Shown here one piece after another: positions 45,694 through 55,005 of a stretch of DNA of 62,370 nt. Every line of letters starts with the position of its first letter. Within the stretch, counting starts at the first letter, position 1. The stretch is from Nanobdellati archaeon (lineage in GTDB: Archaea; EX4484-52; GLR71), in assembly GCA_019429125.1 (NCBI GenBank), contig JAHYJO010000006.1, positions 1 to 62,370 on the forward strand. The letters are read 5' to 3'. Position numbers and translations under genes: made by a program. The notes under the pieces are model-generated. The model was not told the origin of the DNA and searched no databases. It was given only the letters and a program-made list of their open reading frames with translations.

Positions 45694-46215
45694 TCAGAAT
45701 CGCCCATCGCTCAAACTAAGATGATCTTTTTCTATCTCAATCAAGGCCTTAAATAGCATCTTAACTTTAGTTTCAACAGCCTCCGACAAGAACTGCACAT
45801 ATCTTTTGATTGCTGCCTCTTCTCTTTCATGTGATTCTTTAAGGTTGTCGAGAGACCCCAATTGACATGTATCTTTATCTCTTGATATAGATGGACTCTC
45901 AACGTTAAGCATCTTAGCAATAGTGCTCGCATGTTCTGCCTCAATCTTTGCAAGTCTCTTAAACATTGTAGCATCAGCCACGTTATCAGCCTTTTTAGCA
46001 GCGCAAAAATAAAATTCCGCATTTGAAACCTCAACATCAAGCGCTCCGACAAGATTATTTTTGGAGACCGCACTAAGCTCGCCGACATCTTTAACTGCAT
46101 ACTTATCGGTCTGAACAAGATAATTCCTGTGCGCGCCACAAAACGGGCAGTGTGTGGGTGCATCATCACCGATGTAACCTTCCTCACATATCATGCATTT
46201 GTATACTTTTACCAT
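45694..46215 (-). CDS. Rubrerythrin-like protein with N-terminal rubredoxin domain
   Basis: 173 residues. The rubredoxin knuckles come first: YKCMICEEGYIGDDAPTHCPFCGAH. A ferritin-like helical domain follows with EVSNAEFYFCAAKKA, AKIEAEHASTIAK and ALIEIEKDHL, each giving Glu or ExxH iron ligands. This is the reverse of the order in the rubrerythrin at 38625, as in so-called reverse rubrerythrins. A peroxide-reducing or iron-handling role in the cytosol is likely. ATG at 46215 is chosen because MVKVYKCMIC is the normal beginning of such proteins. Confidence 0.85.
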   Translation of the reverse strand: MVKVYKCMICEEGYIGDDAPTHCPFCGAHRNYLVQTDKYAVKDVGELSAVSKNNLVGALDVEVSNAEFYFCAAKKADNVADATMFKRLAKIEAEHASTIAKMLNVESPSISRDKDTCQLGSLDNLKESHEREEAAIKRYVQFLSEAVETKVKMLFKALIEIEKDHLSLSDGRF

Positions 46216-46325
46216 AATAAATAACACCTAAACTGATTTGTCTTTTAAGATATAAATAACTGTTATTTTTTCAATAGATTTTTATAATTTAAAAATTATT
46301 ACTTATTTTATAATGGTGATAAAAA

Positions 46326-46907
46326 ATGAGTGGTGAATTAGAGACGGAAACTATTGGTAGAACAAATACTGGTGTTGATGATGTACTAAGTATTGCGAAT
46401 ATTATTAAACACTTAGATGTTGATAATGAATTTACAAGATAACAACGTAATAACGATTTAATCTCTCGTTCAAAAGACTTATCAGATCTTATAATAGATG
46501 AGTTCTTTACTGTTTTGGAAGTTCTTTCAGAAACCAAACAGACCTTAATAACTGATTCAAGAATATATGGCGGGAAGTCTACAAGTTCTCCATGTGGTTA
46601 TACATCAAGACTTATTCTTGAAGTTAAACCTGTGAATACATTTCTTCCTGTCAAAACTCTTTATTTTGATGGTATATCTATTGTAGAGGCAGGTAATTAT
46701 ATCTCTGCAAAAATTCCAAGATGTGATATTGAAACTATATTTTCTGGATCTTTATTAACTCCTTATAGGCGTCATAAAGAATTATATTTCGATAGAGAGT
46801 TTAAAGATAAAGAATCTGCAATTGAATTAAGTATTTTTGGTAGAGATAGTAAAAGTCTATTAAGAAAAGACAGAGCTATTGACTATGGAATGTTTATTAA
46901 AGAATAA
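46326..46907 (+). pseudogene. Hypothetical gene interrupted by one TAA
   Basis: A 194-codon frame from ATG at 46326 to the stop at 46905, interrupted by TAA at 46440 (after DNEFTR). The N-terminal part reads MSGELETETIGRTNTGVDD; the rest has a beta-rich centre (RLILEVKPVNTFLPVKTLYF) and a charged end. The family is not recognised. The spacing and the GGTGATAAAAAATG leader look like those of a real gene, so I treat it as one gene with a nonsense change and not as two. Confidence 0.6.
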
Positions 46908-46965
46908 ATCTTACCTTAATTAAGTTATAATCAAAACAGATATAATTTCTTTATTTTCTATCCTT

Positions 46966-48174
46966 TCACATCCGTGTCGCAATCCCAATAACAAAAGACA
47001 TAGCAATTGCCGCAGCTATAAACACAAAATTAAGCCCATACATGTCAGCTATAAGTCCTGCAACTAAAGGCCCGGTAAATGCGGCCATGTCTGAAATTGC
47101 GCCATATATTCCCGTAATCTCACCATTATTTTTCTTTGCCATAACTGATATATAACCTGAAACGACAGGTCCAACCATTGCAAGCCCCAAACTTCCCAAA
47201 AATGTAAAGATCAATATGTATACAATATTATTCGCAAAAAAGAGTGCTGAAAAAAATGTACAAGAAAGTATTGCGCCGAAAGCAAGTACCTTTTTAGGAC
47301 CTAAAGTATCTGAGATTACACCAAACACGAACTGGAATACGAAAGGCATATACATAAGCGAATACACAAGACCAATCTGCCACAGGCTCCCACCAATTGA
47401 ATTAATGTATAGCGCAACCGTCATAATAAGAATTGCAGACGACATTTTAGACAAAAAGGATATCATGGTAACCTTGATGCCCAGACTTTTCTCATCCGTA
47501 TAATCTTTAAACTCTTTAGCGATGAACTTGTCTTTAAACATTACATCTTTAATACCTTGCAACATACTCCTTTTAGGTTTAACACTTTCAGGTATCTTCT
47601 GCACGATTATAGCCGCCACAACTGCTGCAAATCCGACAATATAAAACAAAAATTTCATATCAAAAAAAGTAATGACAAGTGCACCAAAAACAGGACCTAT
47701 TGTATATGCCAGCGCGCTTGCCGTACAAAAATAACCCATGTATTCAGCTTTCTTGTGAGCGGGTGATATGTCGCGCACATAGGTGCATCCAGGTATCCAG
47801 ATTCCCACCTCAGCCACACCGTGATAAATTCTTGCTGCAAGGAGTGTAGCGATGCTGTGTGTAACTGTATATATCGGCCCGATGACCAGATAATTGATGA
47901 ATGCGAAAATAAGTATCTTCTTGCGCCCGACCTTGTCAATAAGGTCGCCGATTACAATTGATATGACTGCTGCAACAATTGACATGAGTGATATGATGAA
48001 ACCAACCTGCGAATAGTTTGGCACTATACGTGCAAGATAAATTGAAAAGTAAGGCAGTATCATCCCCCAAGAGAACGAATAAATGAGGAACGCTAAAGAC
48101 AAAAGTTTAAGTGATTTTGGCACACTTTTAAGATTTTTTTCAATCTTGTGCACTTCTTTAAATGTATCATGCAT
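46966..48174 (-). CDS. Major facilitator superfamily transporter
   Basis: 402 residues with about twelve membrane helices in two sets of six. The loop between helices 2 and 3 has the MFS signature GDLIDKVGRKKILI, and the equivalent position in the second half has GVISDTLGPKKVLAFG. RDISPAHKKAEYMGYF and YTIGPVFGALV suggest a drug/proton-antiporter-like type. The central cytoplasmic loop is about 45 residues (KPKRSMLQGIKDVMFKD). A 30-residue basic N-terminus precedes helix 1. The substrate is unknown. It is divergent from the HIT gene with 65 bases between. Confidence 0.85.
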   Translation of the reverse strand: MHDTFKEVHKIEKNLKSVPKSLKLLSLAFLIYSFSWGMILPYFSIYLARIVPNYSQVGFIISLMSIVAAVISIVIGDLIDKVGRKKILIFAFINYLVIGPIYTVTHSIATLLAARIYHGVAEVGIWIPGCTYVRDISPAHKKAEYMGYFCTASALAYTIGPVFGALVITFFDMKFLFYIVGFAAVVAAIIVQKIPESVKPKRSMLQGIKDVMFKDKFIAKEFKDYTDEKSLGIKVTMISFLSKMSSAILIMTVALYINSIGGSLWQIGLVYSLMYMPFVFQFVFGVISDTLGPKKVLAFGAILSCTFFSALFFANNIVYILIFTFLGSLGLAMVGPVVSGYISVMAKKNNGEITGIYGAISDMAAFTGPLVAGLIADMYGLNFVFIAAAIAMSFVIGIATRM

Positions 48175-48239
48175 AAACTAAAACTTGTCCGGACGTGTTT
48201 ATATATTTTAATCACCAAAAACAACAATAAGTGATACTT

Positions 48240-48662
48240 ATGGATTGTATATTTTGCAAAATAATTTCTGGCGATATCCCTGCAAAGATAGTCTATGAAG
48301 ATGCCACATCAATTGCATTTCTTGACATAACCCCTTGCGCAAAAGGCCACACAGTAGTCATCCCCAAAAAACATTACGACACTTTCCAAGACATAGACGA
48401 AAATGCCGTAAGAGACCTATTCACATCAGTTAAAATGGTAGCAAAAGCAGTAGAAAAAGGAACAGGTGCAGACGGTTCAAACATCGGTCTTAATAACAAA
48501 AAAGCTGCAGGGCAAGAAGTCCCGCATATCCACATCCATATAATCCCAAGATATGAAGGTGACGGTGGTGGCGCAATTCAATCTATAATAAATACCCATC
48601 CAAATACCGACAACCTCGATGACCTGAAAGAAAAGATAAAATACTGTTTTAAAAAGATTTAA
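48240..48662 (+). CDS. HIT family hydrolase
   Basis: 140 residues. MDCIFCKIISGDIPAKIVYED, FLDITPCAKGHTVVIPKKH and the catalytic triad EVPHIHIHIIPRYEGD identify a HIT protein of the Hint/HinT-like branch. These hydrolyse nucleoside phosphoramidates or dinucleoside polyphosphates in the cytosol. The first two Cys (CIFC) and a His downstream may bind zinc, as in many HIT proteins. ATG at 48240 is the family start. Confidence 0.95.
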   Translation: MDCIFCKIISGDIPAKIVYEDATSIAFLDITPCAKGHTVVIPKKHYDTFQDIDENAVRDLFTSVKMVAKAVEKGTGADGSNIGLNNKKAAGQEVPHIHIHIIPRYEGDGGGAIQSIINTHPNTDNLDDLKEKIKYCFKKI

Positions 48663-48789
48663 ACTATCATATAATCTTTCTCTTATTATACCAAAAACCA
48701 TCCACATCGCAAAGCATCATTTTTGAATGTTCAACAGAACCTAAATTATTGATTATATTCTTTATAACTCTCATCAAAATGCGTTATGT

Positions 48790-49470
48790 TACATAGGTAT
48801 AAAATGACACTGTAACAATCTTGATTCTCTTCTCTTTGGCTTTCCTCATCCACAAGTCTTTTCAGTGTATCTTCAGTATCTTTGTCTCTTGCCTCATAAT
48901 ATTGTATCAACTGTTCATTGTCCTAAATGATAAAATATGGTAAGTTCACAAGATATACTATATATGCGTTCGGATTCTTTAAAGCATTATATTCTGTATA
49001 AACTGTTTTTTTTGATTCTTTTTAGATTTCTGAAAACACTCTTAAAAGAAGTGCATCCTTTCTTTTTACATATATATCTTTTGCCTCAAAATGTCGAGAA
49101 TTATCAAAATACTCATCATCAAGTCCAAAAATCTGAACGCCTTCATTTTTTTGAGTTTTGTAATCTTATATTGTACTATGTTTCATCTTGTATGAATCCC
49201 TTAAGTTTATAAATATTTGAATCTGGATATTTATCTGCCAACATCTTCATCTTTGTATTATAATATTTTTTGCTATATCTATATTTATCAATATTTTTCA
49301 TCAACATATCCATGTGATATTGTGTCTCTTCAACTGCAATTATATTAGGGTTTAATTCTGATATAGCTAAGTCTAATCCTTTATATGTGTTCATATCACC
49401 CATCTTTTACCAACAGGTACAATATCAAACGGAAAGTCTAATCCTTTATATGTGTTCATATCACCGGGAA
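48790..49470 (-). pseudogene. Decayed hypothetical gene with internal duplication
   Basis: A minus-strand coding trace. The only open part (49176-49403) reads MGDMNTYKGLDLAISELNP, NIIAVEETQYHMDMLMKN and YKLKGFIQDET. Beyond its stop one can still follow FGLDDEYFDNSRHFEAKD, KRKDALLLRVFSEI, NAYIVYLVNLPYF and DEESQREENQDCYSVILYL, separated by stops and shifts. Upstream, the GDMNTYKGLD segment is repeated with FPFDIVPVGKRW between. The family is not recognised. It occupies most of the gap between the HIT gene and ileS. Confidence 0.55.
49371..49465. repeat. 30-bp direct repeat inside the decayed gene
   Basis: GTCTAATCCTTTATATGTGT plus ten more identical bases occurs at 49371-49400 and again at 49436-49465, 65 bases apart. 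Both copies encode GDMNTYKGLD on the minus strand. This looks like a partial tandem duplication during decay. Confidence 0.7.
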
Positions 49471-49771
49471 CCATACCTATAATTTTAAGTTCAACTATGA
49501 TAATATTATGATAATATTATGTAACTATATTTATTTAAACCTATTTAAATCACCTAAAAACACAATTTAACAGTAATTATTATATATTAAGTTACTTAAA
49601 GTCTATTGACTTTTATGAGATAAACATAGTGTTTAAAATCCGTCATAAATATTTTAAATGTTTTGTTTCAAGTTAAACCCTGCGAATGATATAAAAAACT
49701 TATCACCAAAATTAGCATGTAACATATTTGAAAAAGGTTTTGCAGACTAAATAAATTAAGGTGCAATTTAT
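49471..49771. other. Upstream region of ileS
   Basis: About 300 AT-rich bases without a gene. TATTATGATAATATTATG around 49500-49518 is a short direct repeat (ATGATAATATT twice). Further TATA-like stretches lie at 49560-49585. AAGGTG at 49759-49764 is the ileS ribosome site. No leader structure is evident. Confidence 0.35.
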
Positions 49772-52700
49772 ATGGAATACAATCATTTGGCTATTGAAAA
49801 GGAAGTACGAGCTATCTGGAAAAAGAACCAAATAGTCGAAAAGATAACAGAGTTCAAGCCAACAGATAAAAGAAAAAAGTTCTACTTAGTCGACGGCCCA
49901 CCTTACGCCAACGGTCTCCCTCATGCAGGTCACGTTATGACAATGGTCTTCAAAGATATCTGGGGTAAATTCAAATATATGCAAGGTCACGCTGTCTGGT
50001 TTCAACCAGGTTTTGACTGTCATGGTCTCCCTATTGAAAATAAAGTAGAAAAAGACATGGGTATAACTGACAAAAAAGACATTGAAATTATAGGCGTAGA
50101 AAAGTTCATAAATGCCTGTCGTGAGTTTGCAACATCAAACCTAACTGAATGGATGGATTTCTATAAGCAGATTGGTGCCTGGAAAGGTTGGGTCACGCCA
50201 TACCTAACATATGATAATAATTACATAGAATCTGGTTGGTGGACAATAAAAAACCTTTATGATAAAGGTTTGATGATTGAAGGCAAGAAACCGATATTTT
50301 GGTGCCCTCACTGCCAGACTGCAATTTCAGGTTATGAAGCAACCGACTCCTATAAAGACGTCACAGATCCAGCAGTATTCATCAAGTTTCCAGTCAAGGG
50401 AAAAAAAGACGAATATCTTCTTGCCTGGACAACAACCCCCTGGACACTGCCTGCAAACATAGCGCTCGTGGTACATCCTGACGAAAAATACGTAAAAGTA
50501 AATATTGACAATGAAATAATAATCCTTGCAGAAAAACTGATGGACTCAGTCCTTAAGAAAAAACACATTAAAAACCCAGAAATAATAAAAACTATGAAAG
50601 GTAAAGACCTTGAAAATTTAAGATATAAACCGCTCCTTGATGTTCCTGTCCAAAATGATGTGGACAAAGAACTAAACGCGCACAAGGTAGTATTATCCAT
50701 TCCAATCCTAAAAAAGACAGTAGCCTCAAAAGTCCAGACAAAAAAAGGCATTGATATAAAAATTGAAGATAAAGATAAGTTCGGTCACCTAGTAACAATG
50801 GATGCAGGAACAGGAATAGTACATTGTGCACCCGGTCACGGTGCAGACGACAACAAAATTGGCGAACATTACAACCTACCTATCTTGTCACCTGTTGACG
50901 ATGCCGGTTGCCTAACTGAAGGCACAGGTTTTGAGGGTCAGTTCGTAAAAGATGCAGACAAGCACATAGTGGAACTTTTGAAAAAGACAAATCGACTTTT
51001 CCATTTCGAAAACATCACTCATTCATACCCTTTATGCTGGAGATGCAAGTCACCATTAGTCTACAGGCTGTCAAATCAATGGTTCTTCAAGATTGACACG
51101 ATAAAAGACCTGATGTTAAAAGGCAACAAGAAAGTCAACTGGCTCCCAGAATTCGCTGGTGAAAGAATGGAAAACTGGGTAGCTGATGCAACTGACTGGT
51201 GCGTGTCACAGCAAAGATACTGGGGAGTACCTATACCTATCTGGAAATGCAAGTCCTGCGGCTCAAAAAAGATAATCGGTGGAAAAAAAGAACTGGAAAG
51301 TGAGATGACAAACAAAGTCAAGCTTGACGACCTCCACAAACACGTAGTTGACAAAGTGAAATTCAAATGCGACTGCGGAAGCGAAATGGAAAGGATACCA
51401 GACATAATAAACATTTGGGTGGAATCCGGCATTGGTCCTTGGGCATCACTTGGCTACCCGCACCACGACAACGGTCTTTTTGATAAGCTATGGCCAGTAG
51501 ACCTAATTGACGAATCCACAGATCAGATACGAGGTTGGTTTTATGCATTACTTTTTATGGGTCACGCAACTTTCGGCAAGACACAATTCAAGACTGCATG
51601 CTTAAACGGCTGGACACTTGACGAGAAAGGTGTCAAGATGTCAAAGTCAATAGGTAACGTAGTATCTGCTGAGACCTGCGAGAAAGAGTTGGGTGCAGAT
51701 GTCCTAAGACTTTACAATTGTTACAACATTGCGCCCTGGGACACCCAGAAGTTCAGCCTTGACGGTGCAAAAGAGCTATTCAAGTTCATGAACATCCTTG
51801 CAAACACAGTCAATTTTATTGACATGTACAAAGTTGACACCGCCATGGTCACAAAGAAACCTAAATCATTGGAAATTGAAGACAGATGGATGTTATCCCG
51901 ATTGAATTCAATGATTTCTGAAGTCACAGATGACCTCGAAAATTTCAGGTTTCATTTTGTAGGCAGAAAGATAGTTGACCTAATGATAAATGACTTTTCC
52001 AGATGGTACATGAAGATTGCAAAAGATAAGTCTGACGGAAGAACTCTAAAGGAAAGCACAGCATACACAATACTGACCGTTTTAAAAGCAACAATTAAGA
52101 TGTTAGCGCCAATCTGCCCGTTCATCACAGACAAGATATACCTTGACCTTTTCAGTAAAACCGAAAAGAAAGAATCTATTCATTTATGCGACTATCCGAC
52201 ACCCGACAAGAAACAGATAGACACCTCTCTTGAGACATCAATGCGTATAGTTGACAATGTGGTTGAGGCAGTGGCATCATTACGGCAAGATGCAGGATTG
52301 CGCCTGAGATGGCCTGTAAAGTCAGTAAAAATTTCAGGTGACGACAATGTCAAGACTGCAGTCAAAGAATTCAAGACCTTGTTGCAATCACTCACAAACT
52401 CAAAAGAAGTCATCTTCGGCAACATGGATTTGGATATAGTGATTAAACCAAACTTTGCTGTGTTAGGTCCAAAGTTCGGCAAAGATGCAGGTAAAGTGGT
52501 CAAGTCAATATCATCTCAGAATCCAGAAAAGTTTAAAGCCCAGCTTGATAAAGGCGCAGTAGTAATTGACGGTTTCAAAATTGATTCATCAATGGTAAAA
52601 ATTGAAGAGAAAGTAAAAGAAGGTCTATCTGGTCAATCATTTGACGGCGGGTCAGTGTATCTTGATACTGAGCGCACACCTGCTCTTGAAGATGAAAGTT

Positions 52701-52924
52701 TGACACGAGAAGTCATGCGCCAGATACAAGTCATGCGAAAAGAGAAAGGATTGGAAGTTTCAGAAACTGTAAAAGTCTATATATCAGGTGAAGACGCAAC
52801 AATCAAAAAGTATAAAGATGCCATTGCCAAAGAGACAAGTTCAGAAGTTGTAGTTGGCGCATACAAAGGTAAAAATACCGAGACTGTAGAGTTTAAAGGT
52901 AGAAAAGTTGAAGTTGCACTTTAA
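49772..52924 (+). CDS. ileS: Isoleucyl-tRNA synthetase
   Basis: 1050 residues, the normal length of archaeal/eukaryotic-type IleRS. The class I signature is YANGLPHAGHVMTM (HIGH motif, about residues 44-57), and GVKMSKSIGNVVS (about 620-632) is the KMSKS loop. The CP1 editing domain is shown by LLAWTTTPWTLPANIAL and the Asp-rich DAGTGIVHCAPGHGADD. Cys knuckles at SYPLCWRCKSP and WKCKSCGSKK with KCDCGSEM fit zinc sites. WYMKIAKDKSDGR begins the anticodon-binding domain. It charges tRNA-Ile in the cytosol. AAGGTG precedes the ATG by seven bases. It stands alone between a decayed gene and a gene fragment on the opposite strand. Confidence 0.97.
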   Translation: MEYNHLAIEKEVRAIWKKNQIVEKITEFKPTDKRKKFYLVDGPPYANGLPHAGHVMTMVFKDIWGKFKYMQGHAVWFQPGFDCHGLPIENKVEKDMGITDKKDIEIIGVEKFINACREFATSNLTEWMDFYKQIGAWKGWVTPYLTYDNNYIESGWWTIKNLYDKGLMIEGKKPIFWCPHCQTAISGYEATDSYKDVTDPAVFIKFPVKGKKDEYLLAWTTTPWTLPANIALVVHPDEKYVKVNIDNEIIILAEKLMDSVLKKKHIKNPEIIKTMKGKDLENLRYKPLLDVPVQNDVDKELNAHKVVLSIPILKKTVASKVQTKKGIDIKIEDKDKFGHLVTMDAGTGIVHCAPGHGADDNKIGEHYNLPILSPVDDAGCLTEGTGFEGQFVKDADKHIVELLKKTNRLFHFENITHSYPLCWRCKSPLVYRLSNQWFFKIDTIKDLMLKGNKKVNWLPEFAGERMENWVADATDWCVSQQRYWGVPIPIWKCKSCGSKKIIGGKKELESEMTNKVKLDDLHKHVVDKVKFKCDCGSEMERIPDIINIWVESGIGPWASLGYPHHDNGLFDKLWPVDLIDESTDQIRGWFYALLFMGHATFGKTQFKTACLNGWTLDEKGVKMSKSIGNVVSAETCEKELGADVLRLYNCYNIAPWDTQKFSLDGAKELFKFMNILANTVNFIDMYKVDTAMVTKKPKSLEIEDRWMLSRLNSMISEVTDDLENFRFHFVGRKIVDLMINDFSRWYMKIAKDKSDGRTLKESTAYTILTVLKATIKMLAPICPFITDKIYLDLFSKTEKKESIHLCDYPTPDKKQIDTSLETSMRIVDNVVEAVASLRQDAGLRLRWPVKSVKISGDDNVKTAVKEFKTLLQSLTNSKEVIFGNMDLDIVIKPNFAVLGPKFGKDAGKVVKSISSQNPEKFKAQLDKGAVVIDGFKIDSSMVKIEEKVKEGLSGQSFDGGSVYLDTERTPALEDESLTREVMRQIQVMRKEKGLEVSETVKVYISGEDATIKKYKDAIAKETSSEVVVGAYKGKNTETVEFKGRKVEVAL

Positions 52925-52929
52925 TTTTT

Positions 52930-53177
52930 TTATTTCAATTTTTTTCTTATTTTTTCTGTATCTTCTCTGGTTATATCCTCAATTATTTGTTGTATAGTAT
53001 CTACAAAATCATCAACAGTTTCCATATTATCTTCAAACTCATCTTTTTCAACAGTCCTGTCTGTATAATATTGCAAATTGATTCTTTGTTTTTTTGCAAC
53101 TTTTATTTCCTTAAACTGGTCTGATGGTACTTGTTTAGCTAAATTTTGTCTTACTTGCTTACGATTTTTTTGATAGG
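52930..53177 (-). pseudogene. Open-frame fragment without a start codon
   Basis: A minus-strand frame of about 82 codons lies directly behind ileS. It contains KQVRQNLAKQVPSDQFKEI, KKQRINLQYYTDRTVE and DFVDTIQQIIEDITRED, and ends KIRKKLK. It has no ATG and begins after a TGA at about 53178. Composition and charge pattern look like a coding, helical C-terminus, so it is probably the remnant of a gene whose front was lost. Family unknown. Confidence 0.4.
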
Positions 53178-53383
53178 GTCATTATTTGTTGAAATATTTT
53201 TAAGTTATAATTTTCTACATTACTTGCATGCTATCGATTTTACAAAAAAGGAGTAAATATTTTTTAACAAAAATTAACTACACATTTTCAAGCTGTAGCT
53301 ATTGATTTTATAAAAAGTATAATGTATGTAACTTACATCATAATGGTCGTAGCATGCCGATTATTTTTTTGCTAAACAAGTAC
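53127..53383. repeat. 13-bp inverted repeat near the truncated HEPN gene
   Basis: GTACTTGTTTAGC at 53127-53139 is exactly inverted as GCTAAACAAGTAC at 53371-53383. The right copy contains the stop codon of the HEPN gene and the left one lies in the gene fragment. It may mark a rearrangement that cut both genes. Between the copies (about 53178-53370) I see no gene, only AT-rich sequence with a related pair GCTATCGATTTTA and GCTATTGATTTTA. Confidence 0.45.
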
Positions 53384-53659
53384 GTCTGCTGTAATAATAT
53401 CTGAAAATAAATATTCTGCAATTTTCAATGAACAGTTATGATTCTTGCATTCAATTCCCATTTTTAATAACAGTGCAGTTAGTATATGGTACCTTGCATA
53501 ATATGCAACTGTAGATTTCCATTCAGTATCCTCTTTTGATATTGAACGTAAAACAACTAAATCATGTCTAGATTTTTGAAGATACGCATGTGCAAGATTA
53601 TCATTTGGTTCAATAATTCTTGCCCATTTTTTAAGACAGATATCAATAGATTTTTCCAT
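53372..53659 (-). CDS. HEPN-domain protein, C-terminally truncated
   Basis: 95 residues: NDNLAHAYLQKSRHDLVVLR, STVAYYARYHILTALLLKMG and ECKNHNCSLKIAEYLF. It is related to the complete HEPN protein at 61225-61707 (QRSEESLSSAKVLF, ALSYYSMYHCLLALLF, KCKNHTASI) but stops after about 90 residues, where the other has 60 more. HEPN proteins partner MNT nucleotidyltransferases as RNase toxins or their neutralised targets. The RX4-6H catalytic motif is not evident. ATG at 53659 has a very good GGGAGG site and overlaps the end of the HTH-MNT gene by 17 bases, so translation is coupled. The truncation coincides with an inverted repeat. Confidence 0.75.
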   Translation of the reverse strand: MEKSIDICLKKWARIIEPNDNLAHAYLQKSRHDLVVLRSISKEDTEWKSTVAYYARYHILTALLLKMGIECKNHNCSLKIAEYLFSDIITADVLV

Positions 53660-54224
53660 AATTGACCTCCCACAATATATCAACAAATGTTTCTGTATTT
53701 TTTAAGCATATATGATCTTTTACAATTTCAGAAATTAGAGGGTCTTTTTGAAAAAATCCATTTATGAATTCATCCGATTTCATATATATTGCCTGGATAT
53801 TTTTTCCAGTCTCCTTTTCAAATCTTTCAAAATCATATTTTTCATCTGATATTATAAGCAAATCTATATCACTATCTTTTCGTTCTGTACCTTTAGCATA
53901 TGACCCAAAAATAATAACAGTTGAGGTCATATCTAAATATTTTATAAGAGTTGATATAATTCTCTTGTTTAAAATTGCCATGCGCATCGTATTCTCAGCA
54001 TTGATTACTTTTAATTTGGTGAGCTGGTTCTTGGAATTAAGAAAATATATTTTCTGTCGTCCTGAAATTTTTGAATCCAATAACCTTTCATTTTCCATAA
54101 CTTTTAATGTTTCGGACACAGTCTGTCTGTTTATACTGGTAACTATTGCTATTTCTCTCACATACATTTTAATGCTATAGTCTGGGAGGAATGCTTGAAG
54201 TATTGTGTTAACATTGTCTGACAT
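53643..54224 (-). CDS. HTH-MNT nucleotidyltransferase (antitoxin-like), copy 1
   Basis: 193 residues. An N-terminal winged-helix domain (VREIAIVTSINRQTVSETLKV, then LLDSKISGRQKIYFL as the wing) is joined to a minimal nucleotidyltransferase with VIIFGSYAKGTERKDSDIDL. The GS and D-X-D metal site is intact. MNT antitoxins of the MntA kind AMPylate their HEPN partner; here the HTH suggests that the same protein also represses its own operon. The start codon lies inside the palindrome TGACATATGTCA. The HEPN gene follows with a 17-base overlap. The second copy of this arrangement is at 60711-61707. Confidence 0.85.
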   Translation of the reverse strand: MSDNVNTILQAFLPDYSIKMYVREIAIVTSINRQTVSETLKVMENERLLDSKISGRQKIYFLNSKNQLTKLKVINAENTMRMAILNKRIISTLIKYLDMTSTVIIFGSYAKGTERKDSDIDLLIISDEKYDFERFEKETGKNIQAIYMKSDEFINGFFQKDPLISEIVKDHICLKNTETFVDILWEVNYGKIY

Positions 54225-54300
54225 ATGTCACTATTTACTGACATATATTTTTATATCTTTTGTCCAATTAAGTTGACATAGGTCAGCATTTACTGACAAA
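54219..54300 (-). promoter_or_regulatory. Operator cluster of HTH-MNT copy 1
   Basis: The palindrome TGACATATGTCA (54219-54230) overlaps the start codon of the HTH-MNT gene, which begins at its seventh base. Upstream are TGACATATAT (54239-54248), the near-palindrome TGACATAGGTCA (54274-54285) and TGACAAA (54294-54300). ATTTACTGACA occurs twice here as a direct repeat. The same 12-bp palindrome sits at the same place in copy 2, so it is a good candidate binding site for the encoded HTH domain. Confidence 0.65.
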
Positions 54301-54343
54301 GATAATCATAAATTAAAAAAAGTAAGAATGAATAAAAAAGTTT

Positions 54344-54994
54344 TTATTTCAAAAACACACCAGTGATTCCTTCCATGTTCTGTGATTGCGCATCCTCAAG
54401 TGTTGCATCACCTACGAATATGTTTGCGTCATTGCCACCAATTCTGAATCTTTCAGTATCATTGTCATAGACAGTGTCTACATAGATACCTGGTTTATAT
54501 TCATTGGAGAAATCATATTGTTTGAAATTCTGATATGTTGAACCCCAGATTATGTTTATAGGATTTGCTAACATATTACGAAAATCTTCATCCACAAATA
54601 CATTTATTTCCATAATGTCATCTTTAATTGTAGGGACTATGTATGCTTCTGGTATTTCATTTTTTGAATCCATGTTAGGTGTGATACGCAATAGTACAAA
54701 TGTTTCATTTTCTTCAGTTTGGAATATTACTTCATTTAAAAACATATGTCCTTTTAAGATACCCATATGTTCAAACTTGACTTTGTAAAGACCATCATTG
54801 TATTGCATGCTTGCAGCATTGTCTTCATATCCGTCGCCGTCAGTGACTTCACTGACATTTATTGATGGATTGTAAGTTTCTGTGTTATTATCATTTGTGT
54901 GAAACGAAAGGCCCATAATAATCAGTATAACTATTATCAGACCTATAATTATATGTTTTTTATTCATATTCTGAATATATTTTTTAGTATCCAT
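54344..54994 (-). CDS. Membrane-anchored extracellular hypothetical protein
   Basis: 216 residues. After a short basic start comes one membrane segment (HIIIGLIIVILIIMGLSF), then an Asp/Asn-rich, beta-type extracellular domain (YKVKFEHMGILKGHMFLNE, EIPEAYIVPTIKDDIMEIN, ERFRIGGNDANIFVGDATL). No family is recognised. ATG at 54994 is preferred over one at 55021 that overlaps the upstream gene. It is the last gene of the minus-strand run of pilin-like genes and probably part of the same apparatus. It has no prepilin-type K-G cleavage site, unlike its neighbours. Confidence 0.6.
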   Translation of the reverse strand: MDTKKYIQNMNKKHIIIGLIIVILIIMGLSFHTNDNNTETYNPSINVSEVTDGDGYEDNAASMQYNDGLYKVKFEHMGILKGHMFLNEVIFQTEENETFVLLRITPNMDSKNEIPEAYIVPTIKDDIMEINVFVDEDFRNMLANPINIIWGSTYQNFKQYDFSNEYKPGIYVDTVYDNDTERFRIGGNDANIFVGDATLEDAQSQNMEGITGVFLK

Positions 54995-55005
54995 AATAAT
55001 CAACT

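Noticed and set aside
45741-46187. Second gene overlapping the reverse rubrerythrin on the same strand
   Set aside because: Arg/Leu-rich translation in a shifted frame of a well-supported gene.
49471-49771. T-box or other riboswitch before ileS
   Set aside because: No T-box motif or stable leader structure, and T-boxes are not known in archaea.
53127-53383. Attachment sites of an integrated element
   Set aside because: The 13-bp repeats are inverted, only 230 bases apart, and no integrase is near.
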